The notes under the pieces were generated by a model. The model had not been told where the DNA came from. It worked only from the letters and a program-made list of their open reading frames with translations, and did no database searches. Shown here in pieces: positions 1 to 9,890 of a DNA stretch of 64,000 bases. Positions within the stretch are counted from its first letter, which is position 1. Each line of letters begins with the position of its first letter. The DNA is taken from contig CP025323.1 in NCBI GenBank assembly GCA_004014935.1, positions 2,418,001 to 2,482,000 on the forward strand, read 5' to 3'. A program made the position numbers and the translations under genes. This stretch comes from Saccharomycopsis malanga (taxonomy: Eukaryota > Ascomycota > Saccharomycetes > Ascoideales > Saccharomycopsidaceae).

Positions 1-1135
1 TCCGGTGGTCGGAATCCCCGGGACTCTTTGGTTCCGGGGGCTTGTCGGTGTTTTTCTTACGATTGCTGGCGGTACTGGCCAGCTTGTTGAGCGACGCGGC
101 ACTCGCAAACACGGTATGGTTGAACGGGTTTGACGCGTTGTTAATACCGCGTTTTCGGAGCAGAGCACTGCTCATAGCGTCTTTATTAGGCGTTACACTG
201 AGGCGCTTAAGAAATCGGCCCGAATCTTTGTGTTTAATCGTATGGAAACTAGCAAAACTACGCTTGGTTAAAAACGGCATTCGCGGCGACGGCCGCTCCA
301 GCTCCGTACGCCATTTCGACAGCTCCGCCTCCGTAGGAACATAGAAGTTGTCCGCAATGTCCCCGTCATCCCAGAGAACACTTATCCGGTCGTTGAGCCG
401 GGTAACCCTCTTACGGTCAAGCACTGACTTCAATCTACGTTCGATTTGGCATTCTTTATTGAACTCGTGGATGTATTTTTGGAAGTCTGACTCGTCTGCG
501 GACGCATCATCCTCTGTGGGACGTTTACTTTTCACAATGTCGTCGTAATAGTTGCTGTAAAAGTTTTTATTTGTTGCTACGTTGACAAGCGATTGTCGTA
601 CATTCATTTCGTCATCAAATAGCTCGTCCGCCATCTGCTCAAGGACTGAAGAGTCCAACGACCACTGCGGGTCGCTTGCCGCGTCATCTACACTGTCCAC
701 ATCGCTTCCGTTGCTTGTCATCAGCCCATTCTCTACGTCCGTTGACCGTTTGCCGCTCGGAAAATTGATAAAATTGAACGACGGAAACAAATTGTTGTAT
801 AAACTCTCCTCTTTATCATCAGTCGATGTCGCACGTGACGCCATCTTATCACTCGAGCCCACGTGCCAACTGGGCTGGTCTGCGATGTCGTGTTCTTCAT
901 ACTCGACATTCAACTTGATGCCGCCGCCGTCGTCGTCTGATGTCGCAGCTCCTAGCGAGTCATCAACACTTCCCGCCAAATCCCCCTCGTGCCCTATTGT
1001 AATATGATCGCCCACATCAAACGTCAAGTTGGTATATATCATCGATTCCCTCTGGGTCCTCTTAGCACCGGCGTCATCCTCATTCCTTTCTCGGCCCGCT
1101 GCCTCCGTATTACTACTCGCCTGATCAACACTCAT
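1..1135 (-). CDS. Unrecognised acidic protein, N-terminal part (runs off left edge)
   Basis: I read an uninterrupted minus-strand frame of 378 codons from an ATG at 1135 to the left edge of the window, so the 3' end lies outside. The first ~200 residues are low-complexity and acidic (many D, E, S). From about residue 200 the chain becomes more basic and ordered, with the stretches QKYIHEFNKECQIERRLKSV, RVTRLNDRISVLWDD and FYVPTEAELSKW, followed by a basic Ser/Arg/Lys-rich part. I do not recognise the family. There is no signal peptide or membrane segment in the visible part. It is transcribed away from pyruvate decarboxylase, with which it shares a 1.1-kb upstream region. The open frame over 1.1 kb with coherent composition makes a real gene likely; function is unknown. 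Confidence 0.75.
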   Translation of the reverse strand, partial: MSVDQASSNTEAAGRERNEDDAGAKRTQRESMIYTNLTFDVGDHITIGHEGDLAGSVDDSLGAATSDDDGGGIKLNVEYEEHDIADQPSWHVGSSDKMASRATSTDDKEESLYNNLFPSFNFINFPSGKRSTDVENGLMTSNGSDVDSVDDAASDPQWSLDSSVLEQMADELFDDEMNVRQSLVNVATNKNFYSNYYDDIVKSKRPTEDDASADESDFQKYIHEFNKECQIERRLKSVLDRKRVTRLNDRISVLWDDGDIADNFYVPTEAELSKWRTELERPSPRMPFLTKRSFASFHTIKHKDSGRFLKRLSVTPNKDAMSSALLRKRGINNASNPFNHTVFASAASLNKLASTASNRKKNTDKPPEPKSPGDSDHR

Positions 1136-2228
1136 CGAATAATAACCAACCTGTAACACTTTCAAAAATTTTTTGTCATTTCTACTTTGACATCTTCTCC
1201 ATACTACTACTACTGCGACTCCTCACGAAAAAATTCCCTATCTAATGTACAATAACGCATGTTCACGCAGTTGTCACAGGAAAGACTCGCATCCGGGTTA
1301 CACGTCACATGCCTCTCACATGACTTATGTAGGTTAGCATGTGACTATAATATAATTATATGTACAACCCAGATCACGTGACGCACTAAATGGCATAACA
1401 ATAGGTATAGTGCGATGTGCTATTGATAGAGTAGGCTGGTTATCTGGACAAGCAGCGATTGTACTACAAACAAAGTGCACTGAATAGCAACGATCGGAGG
1501 GTTTGGATAGTATGCAGGAGAAAAAGAAAAGAAGCTGTGGTGGCAACTTCCAGTTAGAGTGCAAGATTGCCGAGAACCTTAAAGAAACAGCGCATGATAT
1601 CATCAATTTGAAGAATGGAAAATGAGGAAAATAAGCTAGTCGTAGAGGTGTAGTATAATAAAGTGTACCCCTTGTAAAGTATAGGATAAGAAAGAATTTG
1701 ATATGAGCCCCGAGTGTTGTTCCCGAAATCAGCAAGGGAGCGTGGGAGCAACCAGGCGCACGCACCTCAGGAGACGCAATGGCATGCAAGCGCCAGAAGA
1801 GTTTTTCCGGTGGATGTTTATCCGAATTATTCCTGTAGACTTGCTCAGAGTGGTACGGGCGCATGCAAGATGATGCGTGTTTAGGGGGTGCACGCACCAC
1901 TTTGACGGCGGATTGCGGGTGCCGAGCAGCATGTTTATTGACAGAAAACCGTCACCAGAGGCATGTACGACCACGAGAGGGACGGGGGTGTGCGGTGGTG
2001 GCCCAGTGCAGCTGCCCCCCGTGCAGCGGTCTCGTGCAGCGGCCAGCAGGTGTATGCATGCTATCACCCGACACCTACATGTCTTGCTGCCCCATAGTAG
2101 GCCCAGCCCAGGCAGTATAAATAGGCAGTGAAAAGTCGTTGCTTTGGAGAGATTTAAGGGATGAAAACAGTATCAAACAATACATTTGATAAATCTACAC
2201 AAACTACACAGTTATATTCAGTATCGCC
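1136..2228. other. Divergent promoter region of the left-edge gene and pyruvate decarboxylase
   Basis: This 1.1-kb stretch has no convincing gene. Short frames on both strands (for example 1334-1900) have no recognisable composition and overlap each other. The half next to the decarboxylase is GC-richer, with several CCC and CGG-containing words at about 1970-2060 that could be activator sites. I assign none of them to a factor. Confidence 0.6.
2116..2123 (+). promoter_or_regulatory. TATA box of pyruvate decarboxylase
   Basis: A perfect TATAAATA lies 106 bp upstream of the decarboxylase ATG. It is followed by an A-rich leader with many CAAA and ACACA words, the usual arrangement for a highly expressed glycolytic-type gene in yeasts. 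Confidence 0.7.
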
Positions 2229-3965
2229 ATGTCCATTCCAAGCGAAATTTCAGTGGGACGCTATCTTTTCGAGAGATTGAAGCAAATTGACGTGAACACC
2301 ATCTTTGGGGTTCCGGGCGACTTCAACTTGGCTCTCCTCGACTATATTTACGACGTCGAGGGACTCAGATGGGCCGGGAACGCCAACGAGTTGAATGCCG
2401 GGTATGCGGCGGACGGGTACTCGCGGATCAAGCGGATGTCTGCGCTTATCACGACTTTTGGGGTCGGGGAGTTGTCGTGTTTGAATGCCATTGCCGGGGC
2501 CTTTTCCGAGCACGTGGGCCTATTGCACATTGTCGGGGTGCCCTCTACGGAGTCGCAGGCCGAGAAGTTGTTGCTCCACCACACGTTGGGCAACGGGGAC
2601 TTCACGGTGTTCAAGCAGATGAGCGGACATATTTCTGCCGAGGTGTTTTCGGTCGAAAGTCTCAAGGACGCCCCGGAAGTGATTGATGCTGCGATCAGAA
2701 CGGCGTACATCCACCAGAAGCCGGTGTATTTGGCCTTGCCGACCAACTTTGTGGACTTGCCGGTGGACTCGGCGCTTTTGGCGGCCTCGCAGATCGACTT
2801 GCAGTTGCCTCCGAACGACGAGGACTCCGAGGAGGAAATCTTCGACGAGATTGTCCGGTTGGTGTCGCGGGCCGAGGAGCCGATCATTCTTGTGGACGCC
2901 TGTGCGTCCAGACACGATGTCAAGGAAGAAACCAAGAAGTTGATCGACTTGACGCAGTTTCCGACCTTTGTGACGCCTATGGGCAAATCCGGCGTCGAGG
3001 AGGACCATCCTCGGTTCGGCGGTGTCTATGTAGGCAGTTTGACCGCCCCGGACGTCAAGGAGGTTGTCGAAAAGACCGATTTGGTCATTTCCGTCGGTGG
3101 TTTGATGTCGGACTTCAACACCGGCTCGTTTACATACGGCTACAACACCAACAACACGATCGAGTTCCATTCCGACTACATTAAAATCAGAAGAGCCACA
3201 TACAACGGCGTCCAGATGAAGCATTTGTTGCAGAGAATCGTCAACAGTCCTGCCTGGGCCAACAAATTGACGTCTGCGCTCAAAAACTACAATCCCGAGG
3301 CCCATCCTGTTCCCTCGGTCAAGGAAATCAACAGCGTTACCCCGGAACCGGACCACACGTTGCTCCAGCAAAAATGGTTCTGGACCGAGCTCTCCTCGTG
3401 GTTGCAAGAGGGCGACATCATTATCACCGAAACAGGAACCTCGGCGTTTGGCATTGCGTCCACCAAGTTCCCTAAGAACACCATCGGCATCTCCCAGGTC
3501 TTGTGGGGCTCCATTGGCTTCACCGTCGGCGCCTGTTTGGGCGCCGCCTTCGCCAGCACAGAGTTGGCCAAACCAAGAAGAGTCTTGTTGTTCGTTGGCG
3601 ATGGTTCTTTGCAGTTGACCGTCCAGGAAATCTCCACCATGATCAGATGGAACTTGACTCCTTATTTGTTTGTTCTCAACAATAACGGCTACACTATTGA
3701 AAAGTTGATCCACGGCCCTAAGGCTGGCTACAATGAAATCCAGCCTTGGAGACATCAAAGCCTTTTGGATGTTTTTGGTGCTGATAAAGAAAAGTCTGAA
3801 AATTATCAAGCTAAAACCGTCGCTGATGTTAAGAAGTTGTTTTCAAGCAAATCGTTTGCTGTTCCAAACAAAATCAGACTTGTTGAGTTGTTCTTCCCTG
3901 TAATGGACGCCCCAACGACATTGGTCAAACAAGCAGAGTTGACTGCTAAGACGAATGCCAAATAG
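2229..3965 (+). CDS. PDC1: Pyruvate decarboxylase
   Basis: Cytosolic thiamine-diphosphate enzyme that converts pyruvate to acetaldehyde and CO2, the committing step of ethanol fermentation. The 578-residue protein is slightly longer than the usual ~563. Seen in the sequence: VPGDFN near the N-terminus (catalytic Asp31), NANELNAGYAADGYSR with cofactor-activating Glu54, the catalytic His pair LLHHTLG (117-118), the ThDP/Mg motif beginning GDGS at 457 and closing with NN at 484-485, and the substrate-site Glu491 in GYTIEKLIHGP. DACASRHD (223-230) carries one cysteine at the place of the allosteric Cys221 of the S. cerevisiae enzyme. The N-terminal half uses more G/C-ending codons than the C-terminal third. 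ATG at 2229 follows an A-rich leader and a TATA box. The symbol is by family; other paralogues may exist elsewhere in the genome. Confidence 0.97.
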   Translation: MSIPSEISVGRYLFERLKQIDVNTIFGVPGDFNLALLDYIYDVEGLRWAGNANELNAGYAADGYSRIKRMSALITTFGVGELSCLNAIAGAFSEHVGLLHIVGVPSTESQAEKLLLHHTLGNGDFTVFKQMSGHISAEVFSVESLKDAPEVIDAAIRTAYIHQKPVYLALPTNFVDLPVDSALLAASQIDLQLPPNDEDSEEEIFDEIVRLVSRAEEPIILVDACASRHDVKEETKKLIDLTQFPTFVTPMGKSGVEEDHPRFGGVYVGSLTAPDVKEVVEKTDLVISVGGLMSDFNTGSFTYGYNTNNTIEFHSDYIKIRRATYNGVQMKHLLQRIVNSPAWANKLTSALKNYNPEAHPVPSVKEINSVTPEPDHTLLQQKWFWTELSSWLQEGDIIITETGTSAFGIASTKFPKNTIGISQVLWGSIGFTVGACLGAAFASTELAKPRRVLLFVGDGSLQLTVQEISTMIRWNLTPYLFVLNNNGYTIEKLIHGPKAGYNEIQPWRHQSLLDVFGADKEKSENYQAKTVADVKKLFSSKSFAVPNKIRLVELFFPVMDAPTTLVKQAELTAKTNAK

Positions 3966-3974
3966 GCCAAAAAG

Positions 3975-4845
3975 CAGTGAAAAAATCAGCCTTGCCGTAG
4001 GCAAGTGCGTTAAATATATAAAGTAGTGTAAATATATAAAAGGATGTAAATTTTAGCCGTAGGCGAGTTTAGTAGATAATAAAGCGATGGAAATAAATAT
4101 TAGCCTTGCCGTAGGCAAGTGCGTTAAATATATAAGGTAGAGTAAATATATAAAAATCAAGTGTAAATTTTAGGCAAGTTTAGTAAATACATAACAAAGC
4201 AGTGGAAACATTAGCCTTGCCGTAGGCAAGTGCGTTAATCTATACAGAAGTGTAAATATATATAAAAGCAGTATAAAGAAGAAATGTAAATATTAGCCGT
4301 AGGCAAGTAAGGTAAATATATAAAGAAGAAGTGGAAATATTAACATTTGGAAAGCGCAGCAAATCTATAAAGAAGAAGTGTAAATATATAAAAAGCAGTC
4401 TAAAAAAGAAGTGTAAATTTTAGCCTTGAGCAAGTGTGATGAATTTATAAGAAAGAAATGTAGCCTTTGGAAAGTGTGACGAATTTATAAAGAAGAGGTG
4501 GAAATATTAGCATTTGGAAAGTGCAGTAAATCTATAAAGAAGAAGTGAAAATATATAAAAAAAGCAGTATTGAAAAGAAATGTAAATTTTGGCCATAGAC
4601 AAGTGCGATAAATACATAAGAAAAAAATGTAAATATAGAAAAAAAGCAGTATAAAGAAGAAATGTAAATATTAGCCGTAGGCGAGTAGTAAATATATAAT
4701 AAAGCAGTATAAATATATAAAAAAGAAGTGGAAATTTTAGCCTTCAACATGTGTGATGAATTTATAACAAAAAAGTGTAAATATTAGCCTTCAGTAAGTG
4801 TGACGAATTTATAAAAAAAAAGTGTAAATTTTAATTTTCGGCCCA
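3975..4845 (+). repeat. Degenerate minisatellite array downstream of PDC
   Basis: Fifteen or more diverged copies of a 50-60 bp unit follow the PDC stop. The unit has an A/T part (TAAATATATAAAG, GTGTAAATTTTAG) and a GC part, GCCTTGCCGTAGGCAAGTGC, whose CTTGCC-GTA-GGCAAG forms a 6-bp hairpin. The first three units keep the hairpin intact and later units decay. The array starts within 20 bp of the stop codon, so the PDC mRNA 3' end probably lies inside it. An inverted copy of the array is at 6007-6232. Confidence 0.85.
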
Positions 4846-4883
4846 GCGGCCAACTATATATAATTGATTGAATTCAAGCCTAG

Positions 4884-5095
4884 AATAATAATAATATCAT
4901 ATATTTCAAGCCCAGTACATATCAGTTTCTTATATACGCGTTATGTCCAAGTGGACTTGGTAAAGCCCAACCATGTCCGGCGAACATAATTTTCTTATTT
5001 AAAATATTGGAAAATAAGCATTTATTGGCCTAGGTTGTATTTCAGACAGTTGTACTTGCCTGCAAAACCAGGTTCAGCATCGTAAAAAGTAGCGA
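4884..5095 (-). mobile_element. tRNA-SINE-like element, 5'-truncated copy with (ATT)n tail
   Basis: Read on the minus strand, this copy has the body ending TACCAAGTCC, the conserved 3' core (GCGTATATAAGAAACTGATATGTACTGGGCTTGAAATAT in two pieces, slightly diverged) and an ATT tail. Its upstream part (ACAACCTAGG, TACGATGCTGAA) matches the copy at 24408-24740 but not the younger-looking copies. The tRNA-like head is missing. Confidence 0.75.
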
Positions 5096-5713
5096 GTAAA
5101 AAAACACTTTTATTTGATAGACAGTTGGAAAAGTTTACAAGATATCTCTGCAATGGGCTCAACTATTGAATTTTGATAACGATTTTGAATTTACTTTTCT
5201 AAATCAACTTTTATCAACTAGTAATCCATATTGCTCGAATAAAATTATTAATTTTACAGAATGTCCTAATACTTGGTCTTTGAAGGTTTATAACGAGTAG
5301 TAGTAGTTGTTGTTGTTGTTGATGATATTTCATACTACATTCAGTAAATTAAAAAGTAGTTATTATCAAATACTGCATTTGATTAGTATTTTTTTACACA
5401 CTTACCTTTGGCAAGGCAGTACTTGTATACTCTATAGAAAGTAATGCCATTTGATAAGCTAGATAGTGATTGGTAACAAGCTTCAATTAAGAATTTTCAC
5501 TGATTGGTTACCAGATCCCTTGGAATAGAGCGCGTATATGGAAACATATATTGCAATATTAAGATTTACTACCAATGATACATACATATATGGATTGTCC
5601 AAAGCAAAGGCAAGGATCTATTCTTGCAGATGAGTATCGATGCCTTTAGTTATCGAAAGAGGACAAATTGACCTTCTTCCAACTGGCACTTTGTCAAACT
5701 ATTGTATAATGCA

Positions 5714-5860
5714 ACCACTGGGCAGGATGGCTCAGTGGTTAGTGCCCTAGGAGAAGAGAAAAATAACCTAACAGGCTCAAGGGTGAGAAGATTATGATTA
5801 TAAGAGGATATTATTGGGTTACCAAGCCCCTTTAGATATAGCGGGTATAATAATAATAAT
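5714..5860 (+). mobile_element. tRNA-SINE-like element with Pol III A box
   Basis: Head ACCACTGGGCAGGATGGCTC continues into a perfect A box TGGCTCAGTGG at 5728-5738. Then come GGAGAAGAGAAAAA, AACCTAACAGGCTCAAGGGT, GAGAAGATTATGATTATAAG, a diverged TACCAAGCCCC and a shortened 3' core that ends in ATA repeats. The T-loop/B-box sequence present in the copy at 24408-24740 is replaced here by GGGTGAGAAG. Confidence 0.8.
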
Positions 5861-5907
5861 AATTACATATATTTCATGCCCAGTACATATCAGTTTCGTT
5901 ATAGCGC
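5846..5907 (-). mobile_element. SINE 3'-core fragment, inverted
   Basis: Minus-strand copy of the 3' core and tail only (reverse of TATTTCATGCCCAGTACATA and CAGTTTCG). It abuts the next plus-strand core head to head, sharing the GCGC/TATATA centre. Confidence 0.7.
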
Positions 5908-5958
5908 GTATATATGAAACTGGTATCTACTGTGCTCGAAATAGATGAGATTATTAAT
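5900..5958 (+). mobile_element. SINE 3'-core fragment
   Basis: Plus-strand copy of the core from ATAGCGCGTATATATGAAAC to the ATT tail. With the preceding inverted fragment it forms a roughly 110-bp imperfect palindrome. Confidence 0.7.
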
Positions 5959-5959
5959 A

Positions 5960-6013
5960 GTATAGCGCCTAAATATGCAATTATATACTGTGCTCGTAAT
6001 ACAAGATTATATT
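5960..6013 (+). mobile_element. SINE 3'-core fragment, strongly decayed
   Basis: TATAGCGCCTAAATATGCAA followed by ATATACTGTGCTCGTAATAC repeats the core in the order and spacing of the neighbouring copy, with many changes. Too decayed to place its original ends. Confidence 0.5.
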
Positions 6014-6232
6014 CGTCACACTTCCGAAGGCCTCTTTTAACACTTTATATATTCATCACGCTGGGCTACGGCAAGATTAATCTTTAAACTTCTTTCTTAT
6101 ATACTTATCACTTGCTGAAGACTAATATTTACACTGCTTCTTTATATATTTACACTGATTCGTTATATATTTACACTGCTTCGCTATATATTTACCGCAC
6201 TTGCCTACGGCAAGGCTAATCTTTAAACCTTT
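6007..6232 (-). repeat. Inverted copy of the PDC-downstream minisatellite
   Basis: Reverse-oriented units of the array at 3975-4845. CGCACTTGCCTACGGCAAGG at about 6195-6215 is the exact reverse complement of the intact hairpin unit, and TATATATTTACACTGCTTC words are the reverse of the A/T part. About four to five units are visible. With the forward array it brackets the SINE cluster, giving a 2.2-kb inverted-repeat arrangement between PDC and CYC1. Confidence 0.8.
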
Positions 6233-6463
6233 ATATCACGAGCCCACACCCTTGACACCCTCTGAATCTGGCCACTCACAGTCCGTGAATATCAAATCAG
6301 AGTTTCCCAATTTTCAGCCTGTTGTCTAATACTCCGTTTTGGGCAGAGCTATTTTTCATTTAAATTTTTTTTTTCAGCCTGTTGGTTTTAAATTTTGTTT
6401 TCAAATTTTTTTTCTTGTTCTCCTCCTTCCAACAACTCTGCAGAACAAAACTACATATTAACC

Positions 6464-6852
6464 ATGGCTGAATACAAGAAAGGTATGTAATTAATCACGG
6501 GAAGCACTGGTGCTTATGGGATTCTCACTAACACTGACCAGGTAATCTCAAGAAAGGTACCAACCTTTTCAAGACCAGATGTCAACAATGTCACACCGTT
6601 GAAAAGGGCGGTCCACACAAGGTTGGTCCAAACTTACACGGTATCTTCGACAGAATCTCTGGCCAGGCCCCAGGATACTCTTACACTGACGCCAACATCA
6701 AGAAGGCTGTCAAGTGGACTCCAGACACCATGTCCGAGTACTTGATCAACCCAAAGAAGTACATTCCAGGCACCAAGATGGCCTTTGGCGGTCTTAAGAA
6801 GGACAAGGACAGAAACGACTTGATCACTTACTTGATCGACGCCACTAAATAA
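6464..6852 (+). CDS. CYC1: Cytochrome c (one intron)
   Basis: Soluble haem protein of the mitochondrial intermembrane space that carries electrons from complex III to cytochrome c oxidase. Exon 1 is 6464-6482, the intron 6483-6541, exon 2 6542-6852. Splicing gives 109 residues, the usual yeast length, beginning [20 protein letters not shown]. The haem-attachment motif CQQCH is at 20-24 and the axial methionine is in PGTKMAF (residue 86). Glycine 7 is split by the intron (G|GT). The mature chain also shows the conserved [14 protein letters not shown] and [10 protein letters not shown]. Without the intron the reading frame is not continuous, which is why a simple frame search misses this gene. 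Confidence 0.97.
6483..6541 (+). other. CYC1 intron
   Basis: Donor GTATGT, branch site CACTAAC close to the 3' end, acceptor CAG. Length 59 nt, with the intron placed after only 19 coding bases. Confidence 0.9.
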
Positions 6853-7886
6853 GCTTACGATTAGAATCCCATAAAAAAAAAGACTTTTCAAAAGTTAGCA
6901 GCATAACCTGTGAATATGTTTCCTCTATTATTGTCAATATTACTACTTTATACTTTTTTTTACTTCTTTAATGTTTTAACTATTCTTTATCCTTGTTTAT
7001 TGTAGTTTTGTACTAGCTGCTGACTATATATCCTATAAACAGTAACTGAACATCTTGATAACGAATAGTTCATTCCCTCAACCATAGTAAAGCTGGTATA
7101 AATTTCAATGTTTGCTAGACGCACCAGTGCGTCTCATAATGCACGGAAACGAAAGCCGAAAGTCCGCCTCGAACCGGTTCTTCCGTGGTATTCAAAGATA
7201 TTTTGGGCAGCAACCTGGTAAAACAACAAACTGGTGCAATAATCCGGTTACCACTTTATCGTTCCATCATTTTACGTATTATCGTCAGAAACAACTTCAA
7301 TCCGTAAACAGCCGGCAACACCCTATAATGTCCGACCGCATGTAGCCTGCAGAACATGACGTGTGTATCACGCCCCCACCCCCTTTATTTTAGTTGTAAC
7401 TATTCCGAGGCATTCTCAAAACGTTAAATCCGCCGCAATGGTACATACTATTGCTTGGAACTTGCAGGTGTTCATGTATGACAGAATGGATGATTCGAAT
7501 AAGAAGATAGAAAGGCAGTAAAGACCCTAGAAATGAGATTAAAGGCTGTGACAAGAGTAGAAATATGATCAAGTTGATGGAATTGTTAGTAACGACACTG
7601 TCCGTAACCAATTGTTATAGCCGCTTCTTCTTGCGTTTAAAATACCTTGAGTAATCTTTCAAGTAAAATCCAATAATTGAGCAAATAACTACAAAAAGCA
7701 GTTTTGAATGGATTATGAAATAAGCTGAATAGATATTTGAAGCATATAAAATTGAAAATTTGAAAGCTATTCAACCAGCGGTTTCCTCATGTTTAATTGT
7801 AATTGTATGTAATGAATATTTTCTCTCTTTCAGTTAAGCCAAACCATTCAACCGACAATTCCCGAACAACCTATCAAAATTCCAAA
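6853..7886. other. Intergenic region between convergent CYC1 and CSN2
   Basis: No gene seen. A perfect 8-bp stem with a two-base loop (AGACGCAC CA GTGCGTCT) lies at 7117-7134. The short frames here start at non-ATG codons or have no sensible composition. Confidence 0.55.
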
Positions 7887-9890
7887 TCAATCTCTTGTAA
7901 GACCCTCGAATCGAGGCACATAAATCAAATTTTTATCGTTAAACACTGTACTTTGGTGCTGGCGTAGCCGTGAAGCCCATTCACCTAAAGAATCAGCAGT
8001 ACTTTTCGAAATGTCTTTATTTTTTTTTCTGTTTTTAGCAGATTCAAGCTTTTGTTGCTGGTCTGCTGCACTGAGTCTGAGATTTCGGACTAAGGCATCA
8101 GTGAGTTTGTCATTGACAGAAGTTATGTTCAATGATTCGTTCACGTTCAAAAAACTGTTATCCTGTAGCTTTGTGAAAGAGGCTGGAGGTATATGGCTGG
8201 ATTCTCTGCCAATGGTATCCAGTGTACTTTGATCTACCGAATGTCGTTTCAAACTCCAAGATTTTTCCAACTGGACTTCTTCTTTCTGGGTCAAATGTTC
8301 TTCTGAAGTAGTAGGCAATGCGGAATCTACAAGCAGAAGCCACCGTTCAACGTCAGAGACAGTAAGATTGTTAATCTTTAGATGGTGGCCCAAGAACTGT
8401 TGAATTGCTGACGTATTACGATTAGACATCTCACGGCGGTCAAAGTTGGTTACCACTTGAATAGGCAGCAACTTTTCTGGGACGATTCTGTCTGCGCTGT
8501 TCTTGTCAATAACAATTGTGCCATTGACATGGTTGAAACGGATATCGAATGTCAACAATTCCTTGCGGATCATATCAAACACCAATTCTTCCAACTCCAG
8601 CTTGTCTTTGATACTCAACACATGACACAAGTAGTCTATTTTCACGGTTCTGAAGGACTTGAAAAAGTTTAATAGCATTTTGAACTTCATAGCAGTAAGA
8701 ATATCTGTTTTGAAAAGAGCTAGAAACTTGTCTGCCTCAAATGTAGCGGCAAGATTGTTATCGAAAAACCGGTTAAAGTTTTCTATATCACCGGCTTCGT
8801 ATAAATTCAAAAGAGTCAACAAGTTGAGGATTGTCTCATTCTCATTACTTCCTTCTTTGGTGAGATACGGCTTGATCTCGTTCGATTGTAAAATGCTGAT
8901 CTCAGACTTCAGATTGAGCAAATATAAGACTATCAAACTCTTCAATATTCGGAGTTTATCTTTCACCAAGCCAATCTCGTCGTAATTTTTGAAACTCTCC
9001 ATAAGCGTCTCTATGGCTTTATTGTGATTCCTTTCGATCATATCTAGCTTACCTCCAGCCTCTTTTATGACACCCAATATTTTCGGGTGCAAAATGACAC
9101 TGTGCTCAAGCTGTGAACACTTGGAATGAGTCTTTCTGAGCGCCTTGACAACATGACGGCTGCCGATTTCTGGCGACGACAATAATGCTCGCAATTGAAT
9201 CGAATACACTTCCAAAAGATTGTGCTGTTTTATGTAATTGTTTGTAGACTGTTCGCATTTTTCTATCACATAACGAATTATTGTATCGACTTGTTTATCC
9301 GTAGAAGCATTAGCGTTCGCAGTGAGCAAGTTTAGTTTACTGAGATAAAGCTTTATGAGCAATCGGTCATTGTATAACTTGAGATTTTCTTCTTGAAGCG
9401 ACATGTCAAGAAACTCTGCCAAAAACAGCTCGTTGTTTGATTTCGTATACCGATCTATAATCTTGTCCATACTACTGAGATAATACGTTTTATCAGACAT
9501 GTCAGAATACAAATCAAAGAGTCCCTGGTACGTAGCCAACAATTCTGCTAAGCTCCCTTGTTGATAATATATCTTCATCAACTGCTTCGTAGACTTGAAA
9601 CGCCATATAATGTTTCGCACCTTATGCTCTTGCGCAATATCTTCGTCTATTATCGTTTTAAACTCCTCCACCGCCTCATCAAGATCGTCCTCCTTGATGG
9701 CCTTGGCTGAATAATACCTATTTTCAAGACTTGTATATTGGTTTGTATTGCTCTTTCCCGTGGACTGTGTCTCATTGTTTTCACCAGTTAGCTCTTCTTG
9801 CTCCTCTTCAAACGACATCTGCTCATCAGAATCCTCATACTCAAATGGATCCTCCTCGTCAGACATCATGAAATCCTCATTGTCAGACAT
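7887..9890 (-). CDS. CSN2: COP9 signalosome subunit 2 (CSN2-like)
   Basis: Scaffold subunit of the COP9 signalosome, which removes Nedd8/Rub1 from cullins. The start is ATG at 9890 (MSDNEDFMMSDEEDPFEYED), two codons inside a TTG-initiated extension, giving 667 residues. The acidic N-terminus with YEDSDEQMSFEEE followed by LENRYYSAKAIKEDDLDEAVEEF matches the CSN2 signature of an acidic tail then a TPR-like repeat region (animal CSN2 has LENQYYNSKALKEDD). Helical repeats run to about residue 380 and a PCI/winged-helix domain follows (LCHVLSIKDKLELEELVFDM, then HVNGTIVIDKNSADRI). It is longer than animal CSN2 (~443) because of insertions and a Ser/Lys-rich C-terminal extension. It is transcribed away from the hydrolase gene. 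Confidence 0.88.
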   Translation of the reverse strand: MSDNEDFMMSDEEDPFEYEDSDEQMSFEEEQEELTGENNETQSTGKSNTNQYTSLENRYYSAKAIKEDDLDEAVEEFKTIIDEDIAQEHKVRNIIWRFKSTKQLMKIYYQQGSLAELLATYQGLFDLYSDMSDKTYYLSSMDKIIDRYTKSNNELFLAEFLDMSLQEENLKLYNDRLLIKLYLSKLNLLTANANASTDKQVDTIIRYVIEKCEQSTNNYIKQHNLLEVYSIQLRALLSSPEIGSRHVVKALRKTHSKCSQLEHSVILHPKILGVIKEAGGKLDMIERNHNKAIETLMESFKNYDEIGLVKDKLRILKSLIVLYLLNLKSEISILQSNEIKPYLTKEGSNENETILNLLTLLNLYEAGDIENFNRFFDNNLAATFEADKFLALFKTDILTAMKFKMLLNFFKSFRTVKIDYLCHVLSIKDKLELEELVFDMIRKELLTFDIRFNHVNGTIVIDKNSADRIVPEKLLPIQVVTNFDRREMSNRNTSAIQQFLGHHLKINNLTVSDVERWLLLVDSALPTTSEEHLTQKEEVQLEKSWSLKRHSVDQSTLDTIGRESSHIPPASFTKLQDNSFLNVNESLNITSVNDKLTDALVRNLRLSAADQQQKLESAKNRKKNKDISKSTADSLGEWASRLRQHQSTVFNDKNLIYVPRFEGLTRD

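Noticed and set aside
1334-2131. Overlapping frames upstream of PDC
   Set aside because: They overlap each other on both strands, lack recognisable composition and lie in the PDC promoter.
5714-5860. LTR or solo-LTR interpretation of the dispersed repeat
   Set aside because: No TG...CA ends, no internal retroelement sequence in the window, and Pol III boxes plus an ATT tail fit a SINE better.
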